Shown: positions 1 to 8,264, counted from the stretch's first letter. The stretch: 64,000 bases of DNA from Lachnospiraceae bacterium (GCA_022769625.1 JALEJP010000039.1:39211-103210); one strand, 5' to 3'. Notes: generated from the letters alone by a model not told the origin. Made by a program: numbers and translations.

Positions 1-585
1 TTCCAGTACCTGCTCCAGTATTTCCTGCTCCTTTGCATTCCATTCCACATCGAGAAACTCACCGCGCGCAGCAGGATTTCGTTTGTGTATCAGCATCAGA
101 AACAACCGGCTCCCGAGACTCTCCTTCTCCACACTGTCTCCGGAGTTCTGATTGTAAATCAGTTGATTCATAAAATATTTCTGATATATTTTCTGGTCTC
201 TGTGCGCCTTTTTCAGCTGTTCCCGTACGCGCGCAAGCTCTTCCAGCATGATTTCTTCACTCAATTCATGTTTCAGCAGATAATTTGACACCCCATACTG
301 GATACCTTTCTTGGCATATTCAAAATCCTTATACGCAGATAAAAGAATCACCACCACATCTTTGTTTTTTTCTTTCAGACGTCTGGTCAGCTCAAGCCCA
401 TCCATCACAGGCATACGTATATCTGAAATCACAATTTCCGGTGCCGCCTTCCCGTACAGCTCCAGTGCCTTTTTTCCGCTGTTTACGCACCCCACAATGT
501 GATAGCCATGTTTTTCCCAATCCACCATGTTTTTCAGATAATCCAGTGCAAGCACCTCATCATCAACCAGCATGATGTTAATCAT
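1..585 (-). CDS. Response regulator (REC domain, YesN-like), 3' end cut off by the window
   Basis: The reading frame runs from ATG at 585 off the left edge, giving the first 195 residues. The N-terminal receiver domain is clear: acidic pair Asp8-Asp9, phospho-acceptor Asp55 in the stretch ISDIRMPVMDG, then LLSAY and a conserved Lys after YLL. After about residue 120 a charged helical linker begins (VREQLKKAHRDQ). This arrangement, a REC domain followed by a helical region, is typical of YesN-type regulators that end in an AraC-family DNA-binding domain; that end is not in the window, so the output domain is inferred. A GGAGGGA ribosome binding site lies just upstream of the ATG. A partner histidine kinase is presumably to the left. 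Confidence 0.85.
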   Translation of the reverse strand, partial: MINIMLVDDEVLALDYLKNMVDWEKHGYHIVGCVNSGKKALELYGKAAPEIVISDIRMPVMDGLELTRRLKEKNKDVVVILLSAYKDFEYAKKGIQYGVSNYLLKHELSEEIMLEELARVREQLKKAHRDQKIYQKYFMNQLIYNQNSGDSVEKESLGSRLFLMLIHKRNPAARGEFLDVEWNAKEQEILEQVLE

Positions 586-633
586 TTGTGTCCCTCCTTC
601 CCGTCTTTCCCTATTATGAGCCAAGGACAAATG

Positions 634-668
634 GACATAAAATACATGCTTGCATGTATTTTTATGTC
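634..668. repeat. Inverted repeat, 16-bp arms
   Basis: GACATAAAATACATGC is followed after two bases by its reverse complement carrying one extra T. The stem is nearly perfect and lies in the leader of the response regulator gene. Confidence 0.75.
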
Positions 669-713
669 TATGGGTCCCGCAAAACATGAGCAAGCAGCCA
701 TTTTTCGCAGAAA

Positions 714-785
714 AATGAGCGGATTGCGAATGCTTTCGTCGATTTTGGGAGTGCAAAGCACGGAAAAATCGACGTTAGGCTCATT
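714..785. repeat. Nested hairpin with three paired segments
   Basis: AATGAGC at 714-720 pairs with GCTCATT at 779-785. Inside, CGTCGATTTT at 737-746 pairs with AAAATCGACG at 765-774, and inside that TGC pairs with GCA. An alternative hairpin (ATTTTTC-GCA-GAAAAAT, about 700-716) would compete with the outer stem. Confidence 0.65.
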
Positions 786-806
786 TGTCGGGCAACTCCT
801 ATTGAT

Positions 807-843
807 GTTGGGGTCAAAAGTCTTTGACCCCCTGATACCTACG
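807..843 (+). repeat. Dispersed palindromic repeat, family A, copy 1
   Basis: The core is GGGGTCAAA-AGTC-TTTGACCCC at 810-831, followed by TGATAC and TACG. A copy in the opposite orientation lies at 61519-61555. The two share an exact 22-base core and then TGATAC-(C/T)-TACG, which is far beyond chance for a 64-kb window. Confidence 0.8.
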
Positions 844-850
844 AATTGCT

Positions 851-892
851 TTTATTACACAGGAAATTCGGAGGAATTTCCTGTGTAATAAA
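851..892. repeat. Dispersed palindromic repeat, family B, copy 1 (19-bp perfect stem)
   Basis: The left arm TTTATTACACAGGAAATTC at 851-869 pairs perfectly with 874-892 across a GGAG loop. A related hairpin is found at 20326-20353, with the same CACAGGAAATTCG...AATTTCCTGTGTAA sequence and only two differences over 31 bases. Confidence 0.8.
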
Positions 893-893
893 A

Positions 894-947
894 TATGTTC
901 CGTCTGCGATGCCTCGCTCAAAAGAGCCGCCATCGCAGCGGAACATA
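894..947 (-). terminator. Long hairpin, possible terminator of the murB-rapZ-whiA-crh-like transcript
   Basis: TATGTTCCG and CTGCGATG pair with CATCGCAG and CGGAACATA, with one bulged base, and a GCTC-AAAA-GAGC hairpin caps the stem. Read on the minus strand the stem is followed by TTTTATT. It sits about 30 bases past the stop of the HPr-like gene, which fits a terminator, although the T tract is interrupted and the stem is longer than usual. Confidence 0.5.
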
Positions 948-979
948 TCTCATAATCCATATTAATCAACCCGCAGCAA

Positions 980-1237
980 TTAGTTCTTACCGCTCAGATA
1001 TTTTTCGATATTTTCAATTGCTTCCTGTTCGTCCTCGCCGTCAGCGGATACCATGATATCTTCGCCTGAAGTAAGTCCAAGTGTCATCATGCCCATGATG
1101 CTTTTTGCATTGACACGTTTCTGTTCACTTTCCACATAAATATCGCTCTCAAACTGGCTGGCTACCTGTACAAGCAGTGCCACCGGTCTGGCTTCCAGTC
1201 CACTCGGTATCTGAATTGTGATAGGTTTCTTAATCAT
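980..1237 (-). CDS. HPr-family protein, Crh-like, with Glu at the phosphohistidine position
   Basis: This 85-residue protein has the HPr fold signature, but the active-site motif reads GLEARPV where a PTS phosphocarrier has GLHARPA. The replaced residue is number 15, exactly the HPr His15. Ser46, the residue phosphorylated by HPr kinase, is kept in KSIMGMM. In Bacillus the catabolite co-regulator Crh likewise lacks His15 (it has Gln) and also follows whiA, so this is best read as a Crh-type regulator and not a sugar phosphocarrier. The ATG at 1237 is chosen because GAGGAGGAG stands at the right distance; it lies inside the end of whiA, so the two are translationally coupled. Whether Glu15 mimics phosphohistidine is inference. 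Confidence 0.85.
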   Translation of the reverse strand: MIKKPITIQIPSGLEARPVALLVQVASQFESDIYVESEQKRVNAKSIMGMMTLGLTSGEDIMVSADGEDEQEAIENIEKYLSGKN

Positions 1238-2198
1238 AATACTTCTCCTCCTCATTCTCTCTCAGCTTCTCTGCTATGTCACTCAGCTTTCGCAGCCTGT
1301 GATTTACGCCTGATTTTCCCACCGGCGGGGAAAGCATCATCCCCAGCTCCTTGAGCGATGCATCCGGCTGTTCCAAGCGCAGTCTTGCAATCTGTGCCAG
1401 TCCATCGGAAAGCTGTTCAAATCCTGCTTTCTTCTGGATATACTGGATATCCTCTATCTGCCGTACAGCCGCACTCACTGTTTTGTGGATATTGGCAGTC
1501 TCACAGTTGACTTTACGGTTGACCGAATTGCGCATTTCTTTCAGAATACGCACATTCTCCAACTCCATCAGAGAAACGTGGGCGCCCATGACGTTGAGCA
1601 TATCAACGATCTGAGCTCCTTCTTTGAGATAAACCACATGATACTTTTTGCGCTGTACAATCTTTGCGTCCACTCCGAAGGTATTCATAATATCCCGGAG
1701 CTGCACTGCTTTCTGTGGTACAGCACATACTATCTCAAAATGATAAAATTTCTGCGGATCACTGATCGAACCCGCTGCTAGAAAAGCCCCTCGGATAAAA
1801 GCACGTTTACAGCAGGTCTTCTGTATGACCAGGTTGTCCGAAATCGAGAGATTTTCCTCAATCTCCATTTCCTGATTCAACAGCTTGGCTGCCTTCAGTA
1901 TGCGCACCGCAGCATCGTGCTCAAGAACCGCTACGGTATACATCAAACTGCTTTTTGAAAAAGTACTTTGCCTGACGGAAACTTCAACTTCTATATTAAA
2001 TGCTTTTTGCAATAATGTAAAGTACTTTCTTGCAACGTAAAGATTTTCCGTTTGTATTTTCAGACGGTAATGATTCTTTTCTGATATGGAGACACCGCCG
2101 CACATACTGATTATCGCCGCGATCTCCGCGATCTGGCAGTGGCGTGCCGCCACCTGATGCCGCGAAAGCTCCTCCTTCACCCTGCTCGAAAACGACAT
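1230..2198 (-). CDS. whiA: WhiA, DNA-binding sporulation/cell-division regulator
   Basis: The 322 residues match the usual length of WhiA (about 315). The N-terminal half is the degenerate LAGLIDADG-endonuclease-like fold (GAFLAAGSISDP around residues 137-148) and the C-terminal part is a helix-turn-helix (LGMMLSPPVGKSGVNHRLRKL, about 286-306). WhiA in Firmicutes influences cell division and chromosome segregation; in actinomycetes it controls sporulation. It overlaps the HPr-like gene by eight bases and follows rapZ by 17. In many Firmicutes yvcK lies between rapZ and whiA; it is absent here. Start chosen at ATG with GATGAGGTGAGG upstream. Confidence 0.95.
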   Translation of the reverse strand: MSFSSRVKEELSRHQVAARHCQIAEIAAIISMCGGVSISEKNHYRLKIQTENLYVARKYFTLLQKAFNIEVEVSVRQSTFSKSSLMYTVAVLEHDAAVRILKAAKLLNQEMEIEENLSISDNLVIQKTCCKRAFIRGAFLAAGSISDPQKFYHFEIVCAVPQKAVQLRDIMNTFGVDAKIVQRKKYHVVYLKEGAQIVDMLNVMGAHVSLMELENVRILKEMRNSVNRKVNCETANIHKTVSAAVRQIEDIQYIQKKAGFEQLSDGLAQIARLRLEQPDASLKELGMMLSPPVGKSGVNHRLRKLSDIAEKLRENEEEKYYD

Positions 2199-2215
2199 TG
2201 CCTCACCTCATCCCA

Positions 2216-3073
2216 TTACTTGCCGATATCCCGATGCTCGATCCGTATCCCATAATCATTCTGGAGACTCAAAAGGTCAAACAGTCTGTTGGCAAGCGTA
2301 ACCGAGCGATGCTTGCCTCCTGTGCAGCCGATTCCGATAATGAGTTGATTTTTTCCTTCCTGTACATAATTAGGCAGGAGAAACTGTATCATATCGGCCA
2401 GCTTGTCCAGAAAGACGTGAGACACTTCAAACCCCATCACATAATCCTGTACCGGCTTATCATTTCCCGTCAGAGCTTTTAACTGATCCACATAATAAGG
2501 ATTGGGCAGAAAACGCACATCAAATACCAGATCCGCATCTGCCGGAATTCCGTATTTAAATCCGAAGGACAACACCGTCACCACAAGGCTTTTGAACTCT
2601 CTGCCCTCCACAAATATTTTTTCAAGCTCCCAGTTCAACTCTCTCGTCAGAAGCTTGCTGGTATCAATAATATAATCCGCATGGCGTTTCAAAAACGCCA
2701 GCCTTTCCCTTTCTTCGGTAATTCCCTTATCCACACGGCCACCCTGAGCCAGCGGATGGGAACGCCTGGTCTCCTTAAACCGCTTCACCAGTACCGAATC
2801 TGCCGCGTCCAGATACAGGATCTCGTATTTCTGGCTGGCTGCCGCCATACCCTCCAGCACATCCTCCAGTGCATCCAGCGCACGGCCGCTGCGGATATCC
2901 ACACCAAGCGCCACTCTCTGTATTTCGCTTCCCGGTGTATAGGCCATCTCCGCAAATTTGGAGATCAGTGAAATGGGCAGATTATCCACACAAAAATATC
3001 CCATATCCTCCAGTCTTTTCAATGCTGTACTTTTTCCGGCACCTGACATGCCGGTCACAATCACAAATCTCAT
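2216..3073 (-). CDS. rapZ: RapZ/YvcJ-family nucleotide-binding protein
   Basis: The 285-residue protein opens with a Walker A motif GMSGAGKS at residues 8-15 and has the length and C-terminal domain (LIIGIGCTGGKHRSV, about 243-257) of the RapZ/YvcJ family. In Enterobacteria RapZ is an RNA-binding adaptor for GlmZ decay; in Firmicutes YvcJ is a GTPase-like protein linked to competence and cell-wall metabolism, so the exact role here is unknown. The ATG at 3073 shares one base with the murB stop (TGATG) and follows GGGAGAG. A TTG codon three bases upstream is a less likely start. Confidence 0.93.
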   Translation of the reverse strand: MRFVIVTGMSGAGKSTALKRLEDMGYFCVDNLPISLISKFAEMAYTPGSEIQRVALGVDIRSGRALDALEDVLEGMAAASQKYEILYLDAADSVLVKRFKETRRSHPLAQGGRVDKGITEERERLAFLKRHADYIIDTSKLLTRELNWELEKIFVEGREFKSLVVTVLSFGFKYGIPADADLVFDVRFLPNPYYVDQLKALTGNDKPVQDYVMGFEVSHVFLDKLADMIQFLLPNYVQEGKNQLIIGIGCTGGKHRSVTLANRLFDLLSLQNDYGIRIEHRDIGK

Positions 3074-3984
3074 CAAAACTCTCCCAGTAATTTCACTTCC
3101 GGTTCCAGTGTTACACCGGTCTGTTCTCTGATCCGTTCTGTCACCGTTTTAATCAGTTCGGTGACATCTTTTGCCGTGGCGTCACCGGTGTTGATCACAA
3201 ATCCACAATGTTTCTCTGACACCTGTGCACCTCCCACAGAAAAACCACGCAGACCGGCATCCATGATCAGCTTTCCGGCAAAATATCCTTCCGGCCGTTT
3301 AAAGGTACTTCCGGCGCTGGGATATTCCAGTGGCTGTTTGGAAACACGTTTCTCTTTCAACTCCTCCATCCGCGCTGCAATCTGCTCTTTGTCACCTTTT
3401 TGCAGACCAAGCACCGCCTCCAGCACAAGATATCCTTTTCTTGCAATGATGCTGGTACGGTATCCCATCTCAAGTTCTTCTTTCCCCAGCGTAAGGACCT
3501 TTCCCTCCGGTGTCAGAACCGTGACAAATTTTGTGACATCCTTCATTTCACCGCCATAAGCACCTGCATTCATCACCAGCGCACCGCCGATGGTTCCGGG
3601 AATCCCGGCAGCAAATTCAAATCCGGTCAGCTCATGCTCCAGAGCCTTCTTCGCTGTTCTGGAAAGCAGTGCACCTGCCTGAACACGAATCTCTTCCCCT
3701 TCCACGCTTAGCATGGCAAAGTTTTTAAAAAGCCGTATGATCACTCCACGGAATCCACGGTCACTGACCAGAAGATTGCTTCCATTGCCGATCACATACC
3801 AGGGAATTCCCGCATTTTTACATGCCTCAATCACATCCCCGATTTCCTTTGCGCTGTGCGGTGAGACAAAATAGTCCGCATTTCCGCCAATTCGAAAGGT
3901 TGTATGATCCTTCATCGGTTCATCTACACACACGTGGTCACTTCCCACAATTTCACAGAGCTGATTCAAAAAATCCTGATTCAC
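3073..3984 (-). CDS. murB: UDP-N-acetylenolpyruvoylglucosamine reductase
   Basis: MurB reduces UDP-GlcNAc-enolpyruvate to UDP-MurNAc with FAD and NADPH, an early cytoplasmic step of peptidoglycan synthesis. The FAD-binding region (GNGSNLLVSDRGF, about residues 62-74) is present, as are the catalytic Ser in AGSTFKRP and the C-terminal Glu in LEPEVKLLG. The start is a GTG at 3984 preceded by GGAAGGGAG; this gives 303 residues, equal to Bacillus MurB, whereas a longer frame upstream has no matching sequence. It is the first gene of a coupled group with rapZ, whiA and the HPr-like gene, and starts 26 bases after the aminotransferase stop. Confidence 0.96.
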   Translation of the reverse strand: MNQDFLNQLCEIVGSDHVCVDEPMKDHTTFRIGGNADYFVSPHSAKEIGDVIEACKNAGIPWYVIGNGSNLLVSDRGFRGVIIRLFKNFAMLSVEGEEIRVQAGALLSRTAKKALEHELTGFEFAAGIPGTIGGALVMNAGAYGGEMKDVTKFVTVLTPEGKVLTLGKEELEMGYRTSIIARKGYLVLEAVLGLQKGDKEQIAARMEELKEKRVSKQPLEYPSAGSTFKRPEGYFAGKLIMDAGLRGFSVGGAQVSEKHCGFVINTGDATAKDVTELIKTVTERIREQTGVTLEPEVKLLGEF

Positions 3985-4010
3985 TTTTTTCTCCCTTCCT
4001 GCTGCCTGTC

Positions 4011-5183
4011 TTACTGCTTCAAAATTCCACTGTCTTTGATTGCCTTTACGATTTCCTCCATAACGGGAACCGGCTCCACCAGCGCAAAACGCAGAAAGCC
4101 TTCCCCCAGACTTCCGAAACTGCTGCCCGGAACCCCGATGACCCCGGCACGTTCCATCAGTTCCATACAAAATTCCTCCGACGTACCATGTCCTTCCGGA
4201 ACCGGTGCCCAGACAAACATCGTACCTTCGCTGTCCGGCACATCCCATCCTATGCTGCGCAGGCCGCCGCAAAACGCCTGATTTCTCCGCTCATACTCTC
4301 TGCACTGTTCCTTTACTGCATCCTGAGGTCCGGTAAGTGCCGCAGCCGCTCCATACTGGATCGGCAGGAACACACCATAGTCAAACTGCGTGCGCACGGC
4401 ACGGAATTTGCTTACGATCTCGCGGTTACCGATGACAAAGGAAATCCGCGCACCAGTCAGATTATAGGATTTGGACAGAGAATAAAACTCCACCCCCACC
4501 TCCCTGGCTTTCGGAAAACGCAGAAAGGAACCACAGGTTCTGCCTCCATATACAATATCAGAATATGCATTGTCATGCAGTATGATTATTTCATATTTTT
4601 CCGCAAAGTCGATCAGTTCCTCATAGAAGGAATCCGGTGCCGCCGCACAGACCGGATTCAGCGGATAGGAAACCAGCATGTATTTTGCCGCCCTGGCTGT
4701 CTCCTCCGGAATGTCTGAAAGCTTCGGCAGAAAACCATTTTCCCGGTACAGCGGGTAGGTACGCACGTCCGCTTCGCACAGAGCCGGGCCGATGCTGAAG
4801 ATCGGGTATCCGGGATTGGGCACAAGAACCACATCTCCTGGATTGCACAGGGCCCAGGCAATATGAGCCATCCCCTCCTGAGAGCCATTGATCGTCATGA
4901 TTTCCTCCGGCTCAACCGAGACACCAAATCTTGTCCGGTAAAACTGCCTGAGTGCATCCACCAGAAAGGGACGGTCCGTCAGTGCATATTTGTAATTCTC
5001 CGGATTTCCGGCTGCCTCTGCCACAGCCTCCATCACATGCGGCGCCGGTTTGAAATCCGGCGTACCCACTGAAAGATTGTAAACCTTTCTCCCAGCTCTT
5101 ACCATCTCTTCCTTTTTCTCATTTAGTACCGCAAAGATTCCCGCCTGAAAGCTGTTTGCTTTGTCTGAAAATTTAAAGTTCAT
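4011..5183 (-). CDS. Class I/II PLP-dependent aminotransferase
   Basis: This 390-residue fold-type I aminotransferase carries the PLP lysine in SLSKSYNLTGARI (about residue 232) and the cofactor-contact motifs NPGYP, DNAYSDIVY and GVPGSSFG. Its pattern resembles the aspartate/LL-diaminopimelate aminotransferase group, but substrate cannot be settled from sequence alone. The ATG at 5183 lies inside the end of the GtrA-YfhO gene (11-base overlap), and murB starts 26 bases after its stop, so it is probably cotranscribed with cell-envelope genes. A role in diaminopimelate supply would fit that context but is inference. Confidence 0.88.
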   Translation of the reverse strand: MNFKFSDKANSFQAGIFAVLNEKKEEMVRAGRKVYNLSVGTPDFKPAPHVMEAVAEAAGNPENYKYALTDRPFLVDALRQFYRTRFGVSVEPEEIMTINGSQEGMAHIAWALCNPGDVVLVPNPGYPIFSIGPALCEADVRTYPLYRENGFLPKLSDIPEETARAAKYMLVSYPLNPVCAAAPDSFYEELIDFAEKYEIIILHDNAYSDIVYGGRTCGSFLRFPKAREVGVEFYSLSKSYNLTGARISFVIGNREIVSKFRAVRTQFDYGVFLPIQYGAAAALTGPQDAVKEQCREYERRNQAFCGGLRSIGWDVPDSEGTMFVWAPVPEGHGTSEEFCMELMERAGVIGVPGSSFGSLGEGFLRFALVEPVPVMEEIVKAIKDSGILKQ

Positions 5184-8100
5184 CGTCTTCCTCGTCTCCT
5201 TTGTTCTCCTCTGCAAAGTCCTGTTCTTCCGTCCGATATTCCTGTACTCCTTCCGAAATGTCCGCCGACTCTTCCTCCGTAAGTTCTTCCTGCTTTTCCT
5301 TCTCTTTCCGCTGGGTGATGGCACGGGCAGCCAGATACAGTGCCACGCACAGCAGACTTAAAAACGTACCCATCCACAGTCCCTTCGGTGTATAGTCCAT
5401 TTCAATGGTATGCTCACCTTCTGTAAGCTCCACACCGATCAGTGCGTCTCCCACCGGATAGAATTCGCTCTCTTTTCCGTCTACCTTCACCCTCCATCCC
5501 TCATCATAGGGAATGGAAAGCATCAGCACACCATCCTCTTTTGCGTCAATCGTTCCCCGCACCCGGCCATCTTCCATCAGGGTCGTTTCCAGCTGGGATT
5601 CGGCCAGGGCGGCATGTACCTTTTCATAATCTCCCTGGTCGCATACCCAGACCTCAGCCCGCACCGGCCCGCTCTGATTTTCCTTGAAGGTGCAGGTAAC
5701 TGTTGCATTGTCTATCGCATCAAAACATCCAAGATCATAGATGTGATCATTATAAGTCTCATACGTCCTGGTATACTCCGGTGTGCTGATCTCTATGCTT
5801 TTCACCGATGTGGTCACATCCAGATACACCTGTTGTCCCGCCGGAAGAATGATGGTGTAAGTATTTCCATCCTCCATATCAATGGTCTCTGTGAGGTGGA
5901 AAATCCCTTCCTCCCCCGTTGCCAGCTCCACAAACGCATTCTGGGTGGCGAAATGCTCCCGTCCCGTGGTATCCCATTCCCAGATATCATCATTCACCAG
6001 AAAACCAATGCTCAGCGCATTGCTGTTTTTGTACAAGGCCATGGGCGCTTCATAATCCGTCTTCTCCATCTGGTACAGAGTATCCGAATCGGTTCTCGAA
6101 ATCACATATTTCAGTCCGAAGACATCTGCGATCAGTTTTGTAAAACCGTTGTAACCGTTTTTATTGGTACGTGCCTCAATTCCAAGGCTTTTGCAAAGAT
6201 CTACCGTGGCCGCCGGCATGGTGGAGGAAAACAGGACGACCCCGTCTGCCCCCAGGAACATGTTCTCATTGCGCATCCGGCTGCTGTCGATCTCACTCCG
6301 ATAGAAACCGGTTTCATCAGCCCGATCCATCATCTTTTCATAAGAAATCTGTTCCTCCAGATACGTGCTTCTCCCCACTGTGCCGTTAAAGCACACACCA
6401 AAAATCGCATAGCTGAACATCTCCAGGGACACCAGCACAAAGAACGCACAACGGAACATCACCTTTTTCAGATATTTTCCACAGTAAAGCAAAATCAGCA
6501 CCGCATACACGGCCAGAAGCGCGATCGTCAGAAGATAGGTATAATTCTCGCGTTCACCAAGCCCGGTGACCATGGCATAGACCGCAAATCCCAGAGGAAA
6601 CGCCGCAGCCGGGAGAACCCGGCCCGGGGTAAATTTCTCCATATGCCGCCATGCATCAAAAGCCATGGTCAGCAGAAAGAAAATATAGACAAACGCGAAA
6701 CGGTTCGGAAGTCCATTCTGCACGTGGAACCCATGCCAGATATAATTCAGGACATTCACATCGAAGCTTGCATACAGCAGTACAAGGAGCAGCACTTTGG
6801 CGATGCGCTCCCGCAGGCGGATTTTCCGATCCAGCAGAAACATCAGACCCAGGATCATGGTCACCGTGCCACAGAACGCATTGACTCCGATCTGGTCATC
6901 CGCAATATTGATGGGTTCACAGTACGCAAACTGACTGGTAAGCTGAGACAGATTGCTGACAAACAGTTCCAGATGTTCCGGAAAGCTGTTTTCCGCTGAC
7001 TCGGTCACTCCAAGCGCCACATAGGCCGGGACCAGCACGATGGCGGCCATTCCTCCGGAGAGCAGCGCGTGCCATCCGAAATTCACACAGGAGGAAAAAA
7101 TCCTCTTTATGCGAATCTCCTTTGCACTGATCCACAGTACCAGAAAATAAAGACAGGCAAACAGGCACAGCATAAACCCGATATAGTAATTACAATACAG
7201 GGCGTAAAACAAAGAAAGACAGAACAGATTTCCCTTTTCCCCGCGGACGATCCGTTCGATTCCCATCATCATAAGCGGCAGCATGGCGATACTGTCCAGC
7301 CACATAATATTGAAATAATAGCCGATGATAAAGCTGCTTAAGGAAAACATAAGGGAAAACAGCAACGGCGCATAAGTCTTTCCCCTGCTTTTTGTGCTGA
7401 AATACCAGGCTGAAGTCAGACCGCACAGACCGATTTTCAGTACAATGAGCAGCGCCATGGCATCCATCACATTCCGCTTGGGGAACAACACGATCAGAAA
7501 ATTCAGAGGACTCGCCAGATAGTAGGCATACGTTGCCCAGAAATTAAAGCCAAGCCCTCCGCCGAAGGAATAGCGCAGCGAAGAACCCTGTTCCAGCTTT
7601 TCATGGAACTCAGTAAAAAATGGAAGATACTGATGCAGCGAGTCGATGATCAGCACGCCGCGGTCCCCGAATGGAAAGACCTGGTTCACTGCAAAAGCAA
7701 AAGCTATGGTAAATGCCGGGATCGCAAATCCCAGGATACAGCAGTTTCTCTTTACCGGATTAAGCGGTTCCTTCTTTTTATCGGAAAATACAAAAATTTT
7801 GCTGAAAATATAATTCAGAATCAGCACAACGACCTGAATCGAAAGCTTTGCCCATACTTCCGGGATGCCCCAGAGACAGCTCATAAATACAACGCCGAAA
7901 ATTTCCAGAAACATGGTGGAAAGACGCATCCCCACAAAGCTGCCAAACTCCCCAAGCAGAGCCTTCCATCCCTCAGTCCGGCTTTCAAAAACATACTGTT
8001 TATTCACCACATAGGCAAACAGAATGGCCAAAAGAATCGCAATAAAATTGGCAAGGGTCATATCCACGCCAAGAACCATGCGCAAAATGGCATAGCTTCC

Positions 8101-8184
8101 AAGATTTACAAGAGTCGTACAGCCGCCAAAAAAAATATAGCGGATGCCCTGGTTTTGATATATTTTTTTAATAAATTCAGTCAT
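5173..8184 (-). CDS. GtrA domain fused to YfhO-like membrane glycosyltransferase
   Basis: The 1,003-residue protein has two parts. Residues about 10-135 are a GtrA-like domain with four membrane helices (GIRYIFFGGCTTLVNLGSYA, ending YVFES). Residues about 150-960 are a YfhO-family multi-spanning membrane protein with many helices up to about 590, then an extracytoplasmic domain with GWRVKVDGKE and a last helix near 945. The tail is highly acidic. GtrA and YfhO proteins are implicated in moving and adding lipid-linked sugars to cell-wall polymers such as lipoteichoic acid; as separate proteins they are often neighbours, so the fusion suggests they act together. A promoter with a 17-base spacer precedes it at 8231-8259. 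Confidence 0.9.
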   Translation of the reverse strand: MTEFIKKIYQNQGIRYIFFGGCTTLVNLGSYAILRMVLGVDMTLANFIAILLAILFAYVVNKQYVFESRTEGWKALLGEFGSFVGMRLSTMFLEIFGVVFMSCLWGIPEVWAKLSIQVVVLILNYIFSKIFVFSDKKKEPLNPVKRNCCILGFAIPAFTIAFAFAVNQVFPFGDRGVLIIDSLHQYLPFFTEFHEKLEQGSSLRYSFGGGLGFNFWATYAYYLASPLNFLIVLFPKRNVMDAMALLIVLKIGLCGLTSAWYFSTKSRGKTYAPLLFSLMFSLSSFIIGYYFNIMWLDSIAMLPLMMMGIERIVRGEKGNLFCLSLFYALYCNYYIGFMLCLFACLYFLVLWISAKEIRIKRIFSSCVNFGWHALLSGGMAAIVLVPAYVALGVTESAENSFPEHLELFVSNLSQLTSQFAYCEPINIADDQIGVNAFCGTVTMILGLMFLLDRKIRLRERIAKVLLLVLLYASFDVNVLNYIWHGFHVQNGLPNRFAFVYIFFLLTMAFDAWRHMEKFTPGRVLPAAAFPLGFAVYAMVTGLGERENYTYLLTIALLAVYAVLILLYCGKYLKKVMFRCAFFVLVSLEMFSYAIFGVCFNGTVGRSTYLEEQISYEKMMDRADETGFYRSEIDSSRMRNENMFLGADGVVLFSSTMPAATVDLCKSLGIEARTNKNGYNGFTKLIADVFGLKYVISRTDSDTLYQMEKTDYEAPMALYKNSNALSIGFLVNDDIWEWDTTGREHFATQNAFVELATGEEGIFHLTETIDMEDGNTYTIILPAGQQVYLDVTTSVKSIEISTPEYTRTYETYNDHIYDLGCFDAIDNATVTCTFKENQSGPVRAEVWVCDQGDYEKVHAALAESQLETTLMEDGRVRGTIDAKEDGVLMLSIPYDEGWRVKVDGKESEFYPVGDALIGVELTEGEHTIEMDYTPKGLWMGTFLSLLCVALYLAARAITQRKEKEKQEELTEEESADISEGVQEYRTEEQDFAEENKGDEEDDEL

Positions 8185-8230
8185 GTTACCTTCCTTACTT
8201 TATACTCCACAAAAACAAGGTCCGGAGTTC

Positions 8231-8259
8231 AGTATATATCGCCGAAAGACAAAATGCAA
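8231..8259 (-). promoter_or_regulatory. Sigma-A type promoter for the GtrA-YfhO operon
   Basis: On the minus strand TTGCAT and TATACT are separated by exactly 17 bases, 46 bases before the ATG of the fusion gene. The transcript leader contains an ACTCC/GGAGT hairpin. Confidence 0.7.
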
Positions 8260-8264
8260 GCCTT

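Larger units (their letters stand above)
586..979. other. Gene-free block of five consecutive hairpins
   Basis: This 394-base stretch contains no credible gene. It holds five inverted repeats, one after the other (634-668, 714-785, 810-831, 851-892, 894-947), listed separately. Two have sequence relatives elsewhere in the window. The last hairpin, read on the minus strand, is followed by a TTTTATT run and may end the transcript coming from the HPr-like gene. The promoter of the response regulator should also lie in this block but I could not assign convincing -35 and -10 boxes. Confidence 0.7.

Noticed and set aside
499..888. Plus-strand 129-codon frame across the hairpin block
   Set aside because: It overlaps the response regulator and passes through several palindromes; no protein-like features.
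5410..6999. Plus-strand frame of 529 codons
   Set aside because: Antisense of the YfhO part of the fusion gene; no credible domains.
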